A DNA stretch of 64,000 nucleotides from Liquidambar formosana (Eukaryota > Streptophyta > Magnoliopsida > Saxifragales > Altingiaceae): NCBI GenBank assembly GCA_039720395.1, contig CM077826.1, positions 27,732,430 to 27,796,429 of the forward strand, written 5' to 3'. Within the stretch, counting starts at the first letter, position 1. Each line of letters begins with the position of its first letter. The notes below the pieces were generated by a model, which was not told the origin of the DNA, ran no database searches, and saw nothing but the letters and a program-made list of their open reading frames with translations. This document shows, piece after piece, positions 1 to 11,689 of the stretch. The position numbers and the translations under genes are program-made.

Positions 1-754
1 TCTAGTTAAAATATCAAAATAACAATTATTTTTTTATTAAAAAATAAATAAACTAGATCCTACCAACCAGGAAAAAAAAAAAACGGGGAAGAAGAAGAAG
101 ACATAGCAAGTGAACCCATTGTTGACAGCTAAAATCTAATTAAAATCTCCAAATCAATCCCTAAAATCTAGTTATAACTAATTAACTAGATTTCAGGGAA
201 TCTAGGTTTGGGGTTTTTAACTAAAATCTAGTCAAAATATCAAAATAACAATGTTTATTTATTTAATTTATTTATTTAATATTTTAAAAAATAAACTTGA
301 TCCAACCAACTTACAATTAAAAAATAAATCTGATACTCCATAACCTCGACCATGGTTTCCCTACTATGGCAGCCATCTTCATACGAATTGGTTGACGACA
401 CACGCATTGTTGGATGGAGGACTAATGCATGAACAACGGTGAGGAGTAGATCATCGGTCAAGAAATGTGATGCTCCATAACCCCAACCATGGCTTCCTAA
501 CTAAAGATGCCATCTTCGCAATAAATTGATTCATAGTAGATCGGAGTATTGCCTGAGATGAGAGAGAGAGGGGGGGGAGTGGAAAAAGGGAACAGGTGAT
601 TTGTTTTTTTCAGTCTTCACTGGTTTTTTGACAAGAACAAGTTCTCTTTATTGGTATGAGAGGAGAGAAATAGAGAGATTGAGAGATGAGGGCTTAAAAT
701 GATAGAGAGGAGGGAGAGAGAAATATATTCGTGCTGGAAATGCTTTAATATATT
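1..754. other. AT-rich intergenic DNA with short diverged duplications
   Basis: No gene is seen. A segment near 5-60 (CTAGTTAAAATATCAAAATA) recurs near 227-300, and a segment near 335-390 recurs near 470-520, so this is locally duplicated non-coding DNA. A purine-rich GAGA tract lies at about 560-720. The first LTR begins at 755. Confidence 0.5.
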
Positions 755-2320
755 TATAGACACCCCATTTTGTACTGATTGTTATCTTGAGTCCTAAGTT
801 CCCGATGATGACGTCCGTAAGGTTTGCTGCTAATCCTGGGTTCTATTCTGATGAGTTAAGTGAGTGTAACTAGCCATACATACGAATAGTTGTATTATGT
901 CGAGCACGCATGATCATAGCCCTTAGAATATAATTTTAAATCTTATAAAAGTAAGTGGGGAGTACGCATGAAATGGGCATGTGTTCCATCCATATTGATG
1001 CGTACGCCTTTTAATTTTAAAATTTGACATGTGTACACACTAGTTGACGATGTGTACCCATGGGATGAGTTTCTTCCTTTCCCGTTCAGACAGTGATCCT
1101 AAATCACAAAGGAGGAGAAAACTTACCTTTAAGGGGGGAACAGATGGAACTTCCTTAGCAGAGGAGACATAACCTCCTCCTATATAAAGAAAAGGATGGA
1201 GACGAGAAAATGGATTTGATCTGGGTGTTTGGAGGAGAGACAAAGGAGAGAAAAAGAGAGAAAATTAAAAGAGTTCTGTAAGAGAGAGGAAGAGAGCTTG
1301 ACTCAAAGCATAAGGAGATTGGCAGTGGACTTGAGGGAACGGTGATCAACCTACAATCTACAGTGAAGTAAAACTCTGTTTATTTAACTTTTTGTTATTT
1401 GCATATTAGGATTGGTCTGCTTCTTATCTATATGTGCTTCACGAATAATTTTGGTGATTAAAACTAGATGATTTGGGATGATGTGATGGCTTTTGTAATC
1501 AAATGAATAAGTATGCATACTTAATACTGTGGTCATGGGTTAGGATTGATTCAAGTGGGATATTGTAGAAAGAACTGTGGTTTAAATTTTAAGTTATGGT
1601 GACATAGGAATGCACAGCGTGCGACTTGTTTGACATATGCGCGCTTGTTTACGTAAAGTGACCTTCGTTTTGCAAGGAATATGAAATAAGTGTGCATACG
1701 CGTATGTATAAATGCGTATGGCTCTTTTGACGGTGTGTATGCGTGGAAATAGATCTGCCTACTTGTTTTACAGGTAAATAAATTGGATGTGCGTACACGT
1801 GTCACTATATGCTTACACTTTGTCCTTTTGTGCGTACGCGCGTTTGAATTGTCTTACTAGGATCGGAAGTGGATACGCGTACGCATAGCCCCTCCTTTTT
1901 ATTCCCATCTTCTTTTGTAGGTTAGGTATAATTATTTATTATCTGTTTATTCTTTTCTTTATTGTTTCTTTATACTTCTTTATTATTTGTTTCTTATTTC
2001 TTTTTCGTTTACTTTATTTAATTTAGTATTTCTTGCATGATGTACATAACTGCTATAACGTGTGTGTATTTAATCATTTGAATGAATAGGGGTAATCTTA
2101 ATTAAGTCGGGTAATTAAATAAGATTAATAGACATAAGTGGGGGCCAATCTATAGATGGAGCGTTATTGGGTGCCTAACACCTTCCCAACTGACGTACCC
2201 TAACTTTCGAACCTACTCTGGTAATGACGAGCTAGACCCTTGCAATGGGTCAGTTCGGTTCTCGGGTTTTCCTAGGTGGCGACTCCTCTCCATGCTAGTC
2301 CACTGGGTGCCGGCACTCAC
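755..2320 (+). repeat. 5' LTR of the gag-only gypsy element (3' boundary tentative)
   Basis: The LTR starts with TATAGACA, a mutated TGTAGACA. It carries a TATA box (TATATAAAG) at 1181-1189, matching one in the 3' copy. The repeat can be aligned to the 3' LTR only to about 1233 because that copy is truncated. I place the 3' end near 2320 because GGCACTCACA ends there and is followed by GTAGCAACTCCACTAGGGAT, which resembles the primer-binding region of Tat/Ogre elements. That end point is inference. Confidence 0.5.
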
Positions 2321-3059
2321 AGTAGCAACTCCACTAGGGATTGAGAGTTAGATTCCATAATGTCTATTAATCCTAGTTAATAATTTGATTTAATTGAGAA
2401 GACCAAAAATTGCACACACACACGTTTGGCTTTTGTTTACACCGAGACGACAGGTTGGTTGGTGAGGGTTCCTGGGTTCCTATTTGTTCCTATGGGCAAT
2501 CCATAACCTACATTGTCAACCCACAGCTTGTGCCACTAGCCTGTCATAAGCTATGTGTACTGTTAACGAACTGCTTGTTTAGCATCCTAGCTTGGGTAAC
2601 CCTTTGAAGCGATAAGGAGACCCTATGGATTGACCACACGTAAGTAAGCCCATGGATAGTCTTTTTCAAGCCTTGTGTGAATATGTGACATGCATCACTT
2701 GCATTTTAGGCCTAATAGATCGTGGGAATGGGGTGAGGCCCATCATGATTCAAAGTCTTTAAGTTTGAGCCCAATTGTGAGGTTAGAGTGATTTTGTAAG
2801 TGGGCTAGGCCCAATACAAAAAAAAAAAAAAGACAAGAAAAGAAAAGAAAAGAGAATGCGCCTAAACCCATATGAAGAGTGGAGGATATCGGGCTTTTGC
2901 ATAGAGGCTTCGAATCATGATAAGGCCATTTGATTATGGTAAGATCGCACCCACTCGGCATGTAGGAAATGATAAAGGGTTAATTGGATTTCGCGGACTC
3001 GGTATTCATGGCCCAAAAACTAATAGGTCGATTGAAAAAAAAAAAATAAGGTTGCAAGT

Positions 3060-5073
3060 TGTGGACGCTAGAAATTGACTCGGGGGGGAATTGAGTTTTT
3101 CTTCCACTTTTAAAAGGGTTTTCAAAAAGCAAAGGAGTCGCCACCTCATTTTTAGGGTACGAGAAAACCACTAAAAGATTTGTTTTTAAAGAAAAACAAG
3201 TTTGACTCCATTAATGGAAAATAGGCAGGTCTTGAACCAAAAACAAGGGTTCGGAGGCCAGGTTACGAAATAGGAAGGTTTTGAGCCACGACCCATAGGC
3301 ACCTATTTCACCCGATAAATCTGTCTTATTTATTAATTAGGCTTAATTAATTTCAACCATGCAATAACTAAAAATTAAGAAAATTAAAAGATCAAAACTA
3401 AGCTAAGTTAGACTTAAGCTCAAGTGAGCGGCCTATGTACTTCTAACGAAGATCAAAGTCCACGTAGTTCGAACAAACATGTTGGGGGAAGAGTTTCACT
3501 CCTCGTAGGACTCTATTAGAATCCAATCCATAATCAAACACTTTATTTTGAAAAACAACTTTCTTTAAAACAAACAACTTTAGTTTAAAAACTTATTTGA
3601 TTTGGGATCAAAATCCTAATATAATCCTATAAATAATAAAACTCATGGGAGCATGCATCATCACATAAACAATTACATCATGGCAATGGAGTTTAGAAAT
3701 TATACCTGATAGAACTGAGGTAGAGTTTTATTTGCAACCTTGGGGTTTTTGAGTTGAAAATTGGGCAGAGCTTTGACACTTTCCAAGCTTTATGATGGCC
3801 TTAAGGGAGGGAGTCGCAAGTTGGGCAGAGCTTTCGTACCTTCAAGTTCTAGAATGGGTCGCAAGTTAGAGGGTACTAATAAGAATGTTCCCTACTAACT
3901 ATTGAGCTAAGCTCTTTTTTAGAATGAGTCTCAAGTGAAGGGATACTAATAGGAATGTTCACCCCACACTCAAGAACTCAAGCTCTTCATTTGCTTAGGA
4001 AAATTCTACTAAGACTTGGTGGAGAATGAATGAAGGGAGGACCCCTATTTATAGTGAAAGGTGGGTAGAATGAATGGCCAAGATTAGATCTAGCTAGGGA
4101 TGATCCAAGGGCTCTAAAACACTCTCAAGAGTTGGTTCCTATCTCAAACACTTCAAAAATCTAGAGGAAATTCGAGTTATAGCGAAAAAGGACTCTAAAG
4201 AGGTCAAGATGAGGCAAAACACCGTCAAAGGCCAACGGGCACCCTTGGTGGCCATCTGGGGGATCACCATTTGGCCTTCCATAGGTGGCCGTTTGGCCTT
4301 CCTTGGTGGCCATACGGCCACCAATAGCCTTTTAAGTGCACTTTGGTGCATGCTTATCCCTTTATGCTATGTATTTTGCTCATTTTAAGTCCAAATTCAT
4401 TGATTTTGGTCTTAAAATGACCATGGCTCAATTCTCTATTCAAAATATGATTAAAACAATCCTAATTGATCCACACTTGGTCAATTAATCAAGGGTTAAA
4501 CCCATATGGCTCATAGAGATCAATTAAGGCTTACTGGGATAACATTAAGGTTTAAACCCTAATGGAGTCTTAGTTGCAATCAAACTCTCCCAAAAATAAT
4601 TTCAGGCATTAATAAACCTTAATTAACACCCAATTGACATTAATAAAGCACTAATTGAACTCAATTGGATCAAATTGAGAAGCAATTATAAGAAGGAATG
4701 ATGAACGGAGTCAAATCGAGCCTACTTGGACCATCCTTAAGCAAATCATCTCCAAACTTAACCAAATTTTAAAACAAGCCTAAAAATGACATTCCTAAGG
4801 TCATTAGGATCATTCTGGGATGAATTATGGTGAGAATTGGATATCAAATAAAAATTACGCAAGTGAAATGACGTAAATTCCTTCTAAGTCGCAAAAGTTC
4901 TTATTAGCTATCAAGACTTAACCAAATTGAACCCTGGAAGATACCATGGATTCTTTGGGATGTATAGAGCTTAACAAAAAATATTTGGTGCCAAATGATG
5001 GATTTTTCTACATGTGATAATGCTCCTCAAGGTGGAAAGGTGTGAATGGAGGGATGAAGATGGGGTGTCTACA
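3060..5073 (-). repeat. Solo LTR, inverted, nested in the gypsy element
   Basis: On the minus strand it reads TGTAGACACCCCATCTTC at its start (5073) and ends in CGTCCACA (3060), giving the TG...CA ends of an LTR. Flanks are CAAGT (3055-3059) and CAATT (5074-5078), a 5-bp target duplication with one mismatch. A GGTGGCGACTCC motif, read on the minus strand around 3130-3150, is shared with the other long LTRs here. No internal region is attached, so it is a solo LTR left by recombination. Confidence 0.75.
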
Positions 5074-5559
5074 CAATTGGGCCTAAACCGATATGAAAAG
5101 TGAGGTGTATGCATTTATTGGGTTCTAAAGAGAAGGATCTAAACATAGTGTGGCCTATTTTGGAGTTGGACCGACCCACTTGGCATGTGGATTCAAAGGG
5201 ACTTAATCTTAGGAGGTAATTTTGGGTAGTAGAAAAAAAAATCTAATATCTTTTAAATTTAAGCCCTATGAGTGTGAGGATAATAAAGAAATTTGTGTGA
5301 TAGACGCAAGCCAAAAAAAAGGGGGGGGGATGATAAACAAAAAATATATAGGCTTGAATTCAATTGAGATGGTGAGGTATTGTAAAGGGCTTGAGTATAA
5401 AAGATAATAGATTTTGTTGGCCTATCACATGTGGACTCTCTGAAGAATTAGTAAACATGAGGAGGCCCATATGATAATAGTGAAATGACTTTAATTGGAC
5501 ATGGAAAATTATTAAATTGGGAGATGGACTTATTTGGTTTTTCCTCGCCTACGACCAAC

Positions 5560-6585
5560 AGATTGAAAAGAAGAGAAGTGATGGAACACTTAGACAAGGT
5601 CATAGAGATGTTAACTAGGTTGGATGCAATAGTGGCTAGGTTGGACATGCGTATATAGAAGTTGAAAAAAGACAAAGAGAAGAAAAGGGCCGAACGGGAA
5701 GAATCTTTCAAGGAGAGACTCCAACTTGAAAAGAAAGACAAGGGGAAAGGAAAGGAAGACACTGAAAGAGAGGAAAACCCCCAAGAGGGAGACAATGATC
5801 CATTGCAGAATAAAGATCTCGTAGACTACCTACGCAAAAAGAATTGGGAAAAGAAGTATACTGCTGACCGAGAAGAAATAAAGGAAGAGGTAAATAAGAT
5901 CCACGCTATAATGGCATAAGTCCTAGGGGCTAGATGACTTCATGTTCATGAGAAGGTTGTTTTCTAATCCTTTATCAAAGTTGCCACCTAAATTCAAGAT
6001 AGTTGACTCAAAAAAATTCGATGGAACTAGGGACCTAGGCAACATATTCGACGGTAAATAAGGATTTTTCGAATGAAAGGGTTGGAACGAAACACAAGCG
6101 GTAACTGCTTTCCTCGCTATCCTTGGTAGGAGATGCATTCGATTGGTATTATGCCTTGAATGACGCATTGGTTTCCTCTTGAGAGCCTTTAATGAAATTG
6201 TTTAAAGATCAATATAAGTATAACACTATGTTGGCAATTACTCTTTGTGATCTTGAGATGACGAAGCAGAAACCAAATGAGATATTTTTTGAGTTCTTGA
6301 TTAGATGAAGGGCCAAGGCTTCCAGGATGATAACTTAATTGAATGAAAAGGATCAGATTAACTATAATTTTAAAGAATTTAGCTCCAGTGTATTCCAATC
6401 TCATGTTGACTTCTCTCATTATGAATTTTGAGCAACTTTGTGATTGTGGCATAAGGATCGAGGATACGGTAAACAAAGATTTCATTTATCGTACAGATAT
6501 AGTTGAGGAAGATGAGGGGGTATGGAATGAAGGGCTTGATGTTGAAGAAGAGTTTGAAGAAAATGAGATGTGGATTGAAGATTGA
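5560..6585 (+). pseudogene. Degenerate Ty3/gypsy gag
   Basis: The clearest open segment is 5662-5919, a highly charged coiled-coil-like stretch rich in K and E. It is followed, across several stops and frame changes, by gag-like motifs: KFDGTRDLGN near 6015, a run encoding LFKDQYKYNTMLAIT near 6195, and ILKNLAPVYSNLML near 6363. The last open part ends at 6585. Order and motifs match plant gypsy gag, the structural protein that packages element RNA. At least five stops or frameshifts mean no functional protein. No zinc knuckle is visible. Confidence 0.7.
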
Positions 6586-8730
6586 ATGGAGGATATAGCA
6601 TTGCAGTGTTTGCTATGACTAGAGAGGCTGTTGCTTTAGACTCAAGGGTTATGGTTTGGGTTTAATAATCTGTTGGTGTATCCTTTGTTTCCTCATTCTA
6701 ATAAATTTGATATCACTCATTTTTGGTGTGTCTCTTCATAGCGGAATTTCGTAAATAGAAAACTCTTTTAATTTGGAAAAGATAATTAACGAGGACCAAG
6801 AAAGGAAAGTGAAACCTATCAAAATTGAAATTGTCTTAGGCAACTTAGGCTTTGATAAGGATCCTAAGAAATACAAATTGTTTCACTCTGTCCATATAGG
6901 AGCAAGTTAACCCCACAACTTAGTTGCACAAATTCTGTGACTTGTTAAAGGGATTGTGTCTTTGTTCTTCTAATGCCTAGATTGTGAACAGTGGAAATCA
7001 AGATGAAAAGAGGCTATTGTTTCTGCTACCCTTCAAAAATAAAAATAAAAATAAAAATAACATCCCTTGCTACCCCTTTGAGCCTGAATATTTCTTTCTA
7101 ATACCTTTGTCAAGGATTACCCCCTACACTAGGGGCAAAATTTGAAGACAAAAGTTGTTTGGAATGAACATAAAAAAGGGAGGAGAAAAAGAACAAAAAA
7201 AGGAAAAAGAAAAGGAAAAGGGAAAGGGAAAGTAGTAGAAGTAAAAGCCAAAGTATGAACAGTTGAAAAATGTAGGGGTAGAAAGGAAAAGAAAGGAGAT
7301 ATCGTTTGGACCTATGAGTAATAAGGTAATCCTTGACTGATAGGAACCTATGGAAATAAATTTTTGAGTCTTTATTATCATTTCTTTCATAAGCCTAGAA
7401 CCTTGAGCCTGTATTATAGTCCTAATAAAAGCCTTCTTGGATTGATTGAAATTGTTCAGATCTAAATGAACTACGTTAGGCTTGATCCTTTTTGGGTACG
7501 TAGGCAACCCGTGGAGGTGCAAGCCACATCATTTGAAGTCTAGGTGAAGGTACAACTACATCTATGCATGGGGGCACGAGTGAAAGGATTCAGGTGTGAC
7601 AGTTTAAGAAGACAAGTTGTGGAACTTCTTTGCATTATCATATCTTTTGTAAGGTTGGGAAAGGAAAGCCCGCTAGGCTGTAAACCCAAAAAGGCAACCT
7701 AGGCAAAAGTTAGGGCATTAAAAAAGAGAGAAAAAACATAATAGAAAAAGGAAAATAGAATAGAAGGAAAGAAGGGGTGGAAAAAAGGATTAGAAAGAAG
7801 ACTGAGTTCTATAGATACCAGAACCGGATAGTGAGGACAATGACTCCAATCTTCGATCAAGGGGCAACCCCATTAGAACTGTTGAACCTCGAACTTAATA
7901 AAGTCTCCCAATTGCTATATATAGATTGGGTAAGACTAATCTCGTAGAGTATTGAATGTCCTTGTTAGCATAAGAGTTGACCAAGGATAGTGGAATTTCG
8001 TGAAAACTAGCTAGTACAGCATTGATCCTCTTTAATTAACTTAAAAAGGAAAAAAAAAAAAGCAATTGCATGAATGGAATGAAATTAGAGAGAGAGACAC
8101 ATCTAGAATGAGTAAAGTTAGTACTTGTTTTATCGTTCTTGGTTTTGTCCAACTTTGTTGTCTGTTTGTCCTTTATAGCCTTGTTTGAAACTATCATTCA
8201 CTTTCTCATTTGCGTACATATGTCATCTACATGTGTATAATTGTGGGTTTGGTACTTTGTTGGTAGGCTTTGGAGTGGGCTTCAAGCGTTTACATTCTCA
8301 TAGCCTTTCAGAAGCAAGTTCTGTCTTTGTTGATCTCCTATATGGTCTTATGTTTTCTGAACTCATTTGTCCCTAGGGTCTGTATTGGTGCTGGGGTATG
8401 ACATGCGAATTTCTAGCTATGGGAAAGGAGCTACAACTTTACTCAATGTTGTGAAAATGTTTTAATGAATGTGTTGAAGGTAAAGATGACATCGACGAAG
8501 TGAATGAGTACATGTCCCAATAAGATTGATGACCATGTCCAAAATAAAGATCGAAAGAATAAATGAGAGAAAAGTGAGTGACTTTGCCGTCAAGGCCTCG
8601 ATTTTGATTAGATTGCAAATAGGATGGGAATGGGTTCCGCATAGTAAATGCTTGAGTGTTAGATGTTGCTTGAGTGTTGGATGTTGCTTTTAAATTTGAC
8701 ACCCTAAATAGACCTCTTGTCGGGTATGTT
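6586..8730. other. Non-coding interior of the gypsy element
   Basis: No pol domain is recognisable. The stretch is A/G-rich on the + strand (for example 7170-7235 and 7730-7800) and has no long reading frame with family motifs. It probably represents deleted or heavily decayed pol or 3' untranslated sequence of the element. Confidence 0.4.
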
Positions 8731-8769
8731 CCTTGAGGAGTTTTTTCTTTGAGAGTAGAATGCTTTCTG

Positions 8770-8910
8770 TGTGGGGTTTAAATTCCCTTGGTGGGTTGAA
8801 GTACTCTGATTCAATTTTGGTAGGGATAAATTCCATTTGGGTAAGAGTACCTAGATTTGGTTTTGAATAGGGATAAATTCCCTTGATAAATTTGAGTACC
8901 CGCATTCAAT
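8770..8910 (+). repeat. Tandem array, about 49-bp unit, three copies
   Basis: Copies of a unit around GGGATAAATTCCCTTG start near 8773, 8822 and 8870, each followed by a GAGTACC-type motif. It lies inside the 3' non-coding part of the gypsy element. Confidence 0.6.
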
Positions 8911-8955
8911 TTTTAAACCTTTGCTTTGATTAGACAAAAACATGAGTTTTCGATT

Positions 8956-9425
8956 GGGATGCTTCGGGACCAATTATGTCCTAACAGGAAATTTGTAACT
9001 AGAATTACTGCAGGGTTCTAGTATTTCTTGAGAATTGCTACGAGGATCTCAAAAATATGAGTTTTTGACTAGGATGCTTCGGGACCAGTCATGTCTTGAC
9101 CGGACATTGGCAATTGGAATTGCTGTGAGATTCCAAATTTTAGAGATTTGCTGCGAGGATCTCGCATTGCACCTTAATTAGGCAAGTTAAGGATATTTGG
9201 CTAGGATGCTATGGGACCAACTATGTTCGAATTTGGAAAGTTTTGTGGAATTGTTGTTGGGTTCCAAATTTCTGGGATTTGCTGTAGGGATCCCACGTCA
9301 CCTTAATCTAGTGGTCATGTGTGTTTTTTACTGGAATGCTGCGGGACCAGTCACTACATTTTATTGCCTAGAACTGTTGCAGGGTTCTAGAATGTTTGAG
9401 GGACTTACTATGGGGGTCCTACCCA
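8956..9425 (+). repeat. Tandem array, about 115-130-bp unit, four copies
   Basis: Units start with versions of AGGATGCTTCGGGACCA at about 8956, 9071, 9203 and 9332. Each is followed by a TGCTG(C)GGTTCC-like motif and a GATTTGCTGCGAGGATC-like motif. Unit length varies by small indels. Arrays of this type just upstream of the polypurine tract are common in Tat/Ogre elements. Confidence 0.7.
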
Positions 9426-9647
9426 ATTTTAAATATTGATATGTTTATTTGCATGCATTCGAACTACGTAAGGGTTCGATATCTGCAGGAGTACGTAGGT
9501 AGCTTGATACATCCGACATGGCCCGATGCATTGCATTATGGCATGTGTGTGTGTGTGGACTTCAAGCAACCTAATCAGAAAAATGGTTTGTTCTATCAGG
9601 GCTTTCAACTTTTGTTGCAAAGCAAACTCAGTCAAAAGAGGGGCAAC

Positions 9648-10189
9648 TGTAGACACCCCATTTTGTACCGATTGTTTTCTTGAGTCTCGAGTTCCCGATG
9701 ATGAGGTTCATAAAGTTTGCTGCCAATCCTGGGTTCTTTTCTGATGAGTTAAGTGAGTGTAACTAGTTGTACATAGGAATAGTCGTATTGCGTGTGCGCA
9801 CGCATAATCATAGCCCTTAAAATATAATTTTAAATCTTATAAAAGTAAGTGGGGAGTACGCATGAAATGGGTATGCGCACACATGGTTAAGGCATGCGCA
9901 CGCATGGCCCATTATGTGTACGCGTGGTTATGACTAATCCATTTATATTGTTGCATATGCCTTTTAATTTCAAAATTTGATGTGCGTACGCACCAATTGA
10001 TGATGTATAGGCATGAAATGAGTTTCTTCCTTTCTCGTTCAGATAGTGATCTTGAATCACGGAGGAGGAGAAAACTTACCTTCCAGGGGGGAACGGATGG
10101 AGCTTCCTTAGTAGAGGAGGTGACCTAACCTCTTCCTATATAAAGAAAAGGATGGAGACGAGAAAATGGATCTGATCTTGGTGTTTGGA
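9648..10189 (+). repeat. 3' LTR of the gypsy element, truncated
   Basis: Starts with TGTAGACACCCC directly after the polypurine tract and matches 755-1233, including the TATA box (10137-10145, TATATAAAG). Similarity stops after GTGTTTGGA at 10189, where unrelated sequence begins. The remaining U5 part is therefore lost, probably by recombination or deletion. Confidence 0.75.
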
Positions 10190-10489
10190 CCCCTAGTTGG
10201 CCTTTGTTTTGTGCATTTTTCGCACACTTTTGCCTAACCGGGCCCCTTTTTGCTTGCTTTTTGAGAAAATTCCTCTTAAAGAGCATAGAAAATGTTGTGA
10301 ATGAATTGAAACGCATGAAATGGTGATTAATTGGTCACTAATTAGATTATTAGTTGACTCATGGTGATATTTGCAAGCTTACTTTAACAATTGCCTTGTT
10401 AAAGGAGTTTATCTTTGGATGATGGAAGGAGGATGCTTATGATATTTGTTTGGAATCATGGAATTTTATATTCCTTGATTTCTTATGAT

Positions 10490-11042
10490 GAATTTCTATT
10501 TCTATTTATTTCTTGAGGAAATTGTAGCACAATGAAATTGATTGAGTGTTCTTGCTTATTTTTAACTCTAAGGTTAAAATAAAGCTTTCTTAGTGATAAT
10601 AATTGGATGATTGTTTCATGAATGCTTTTGATGCTTATTAAGGGTCATGAATTTGTTATTTCTTGATTCTTTATGATGGATTGGCATTGCTATTAATTTC
10701 TTGAAGAAATTATAGCATAAATTGAAATGATTGCTTTTGCATAATTTTAACGAAGGTGTTAAAATAAAGCTTATGAATGCTTGATGGGGATTGATTGTGA
10801 AGGTATGTTTAAATGACCCTTGTGGTCACATACATAGATTGCTTGAAATTGCTATTAATTTCTTGAGGAAATTATAATGTAATTGGAATGGTAGCTTTTG
10901 CTTAATTTTTAATAAAGGTGTTAAAATAGAGCTTATGGTTTTTGCTTGGATTGTTTGGATTGCTATTTAATTTCTTAAGGAAATTATAACGCAATGATTT
11001 TGTTTTTCTTGCTTAATTTTAACAAAGGTGTTAAAATGAAGT
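10490..11042 (+). repeat. Diverged repeats with TTTCTTGAGGAAATTATAG core, four copies
   Basis: Cores of about 80 bp occur near 10500, 10695, 10858 and 10970. Each has an imperfect palindrome around TTTCTTGAGGAAATT and ends in GGTGTTAAAATAAAGC or a close variant. Spacing is irregular (about 110-190 bp). Confidence 0.65.
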
Positions 11043-11066
11043 TTTATGATATTGATTGGTAAACTA

Positions 11067-11558
11067 CAGTGTGTTTAAATGACTCTTGTAGTCACACACG
11101 TCCTTCTATTTTGTATAAACATACATTATGGAAGCATGCGAGCCTTATCAGGAGAGGTATGCGCATGAAAGTATAGTGTGTTTAAATGATTCTTGTGGTC
11201 ACACACGCTCCCTATTTTGTACAAGCATATATTATAGAAGCATGCGAGCCCTATTAGGATAGGTAGGCGCATGAAAGTATAGTGTGTTTAAATGACTCTT
11301 GTGGTCACACATGCCCCCTATTTTGTACAAGTGCACATTATAGAAGCATGCGAGCCCTATCAGGAGAGGTAAGCATATGAAAATACAGTGTGTTTAAATG
11401 ATCTCTGTGGTCACACACGCCCCCTATTTTGTACAAATATACATTGTAGAAGCATGCGAGCCCTATCAGGAGAGGTAGGCGCATGAAAGTACCGTTTGTT
11501 TAAATGACTTTTGTGGTCACACACACCTTCTATTTTGTATAAGTGTACATTATAGTAG
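11067..11558 (+). repeat. Tandem array, about 106-bp unit, five copies
   Basis: Units begin with AGTGTGTTTAAATGA at about 11067, 11174, 11280, 11385 and 11491. Each contains a TTGTGGTCACACACG-like motif and, except in the last partial copy, AAGCATGCGAGCC. A lone related motif occurs near 10804. The whole unit repeats, without alternating repeats and unique spacers, so this is not a CRISPR array. Confidence 0.8.
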
Positions 11559-11689
11559 TTATGATTATCTTCCCCAGTGGATACTGTTGAAGTTTAATCT
11601 TTGGTTCTTTGCTCTTTTCTTATGAAAATAGGCTGCCTTTTATGACATTGGTATTGTTTGCGGAGCAAAATCCACCAATGAAGGGCATC

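Larger units (their letters stand above)
755..10189 (+). mobile_element. Decayed gag-only Ty3/gypsy (Tat/Ogre-like) LTR retrotransposon
   Basis: Two related direct repeats bound the element, one starting at 755 (TATAGACACCCCATTTTG) and one at 9648 (TGTAGACACCCCATTTTG). They can be followed to about 1233 and 10189, where the right copy stops abruptly. A purine-rich tract (9634-9647, AAAAGAGGGGCAAC) sits directly before the right repeat, as expected of a polypurine tract. A degenerate gag lies at about 5560-6585. Between gag and the right LTR are tandem arrays typical of the Tat/Ogre group. I see no recognisable protease, reverse transcriptase or integrase, so this looks like a non-autonomous, now dead element. 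The inverted LTR at 3060-5073 is nested within it. Lineage assignment is inference from gag type and layout. Confidence 0.7.
10190..11689 (+). mobile_element. 3' internal fragment of a second gypsy-type element
   Basis: This fragment joins the truncated LTR at 10189 and leads into a complete long LTR at 11690. GAAGGGCATC just before 11690 looks like a polypurine tract. It is almost entirely made of two tandem arrays (about 10490-11042 and 11067-11558) and has no coding motif. The 5' part of the element is absent. Confidence 0.6.

Noticed and set aside
1040..1349. Minus-strand open frames in the first LTR
   Set aside because: They lie opposite the LTR promoter and leader, are purine/pyrimidine-biased, and match no family.
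755..10189. An integrated plant pararetrovirus
   Set aside because: Long terminal repeats, a gypsy-type gag and a polypurine tract fit an LTR retrotransposon; no movement or coat protein motif is seen.
11067..11558. Regular repeats considered as a CRISPR array
   Set aside because: The whole 106-bp unit repeats, with no alternation of short repeat and unique spacer, and the context is a plant retroelement.
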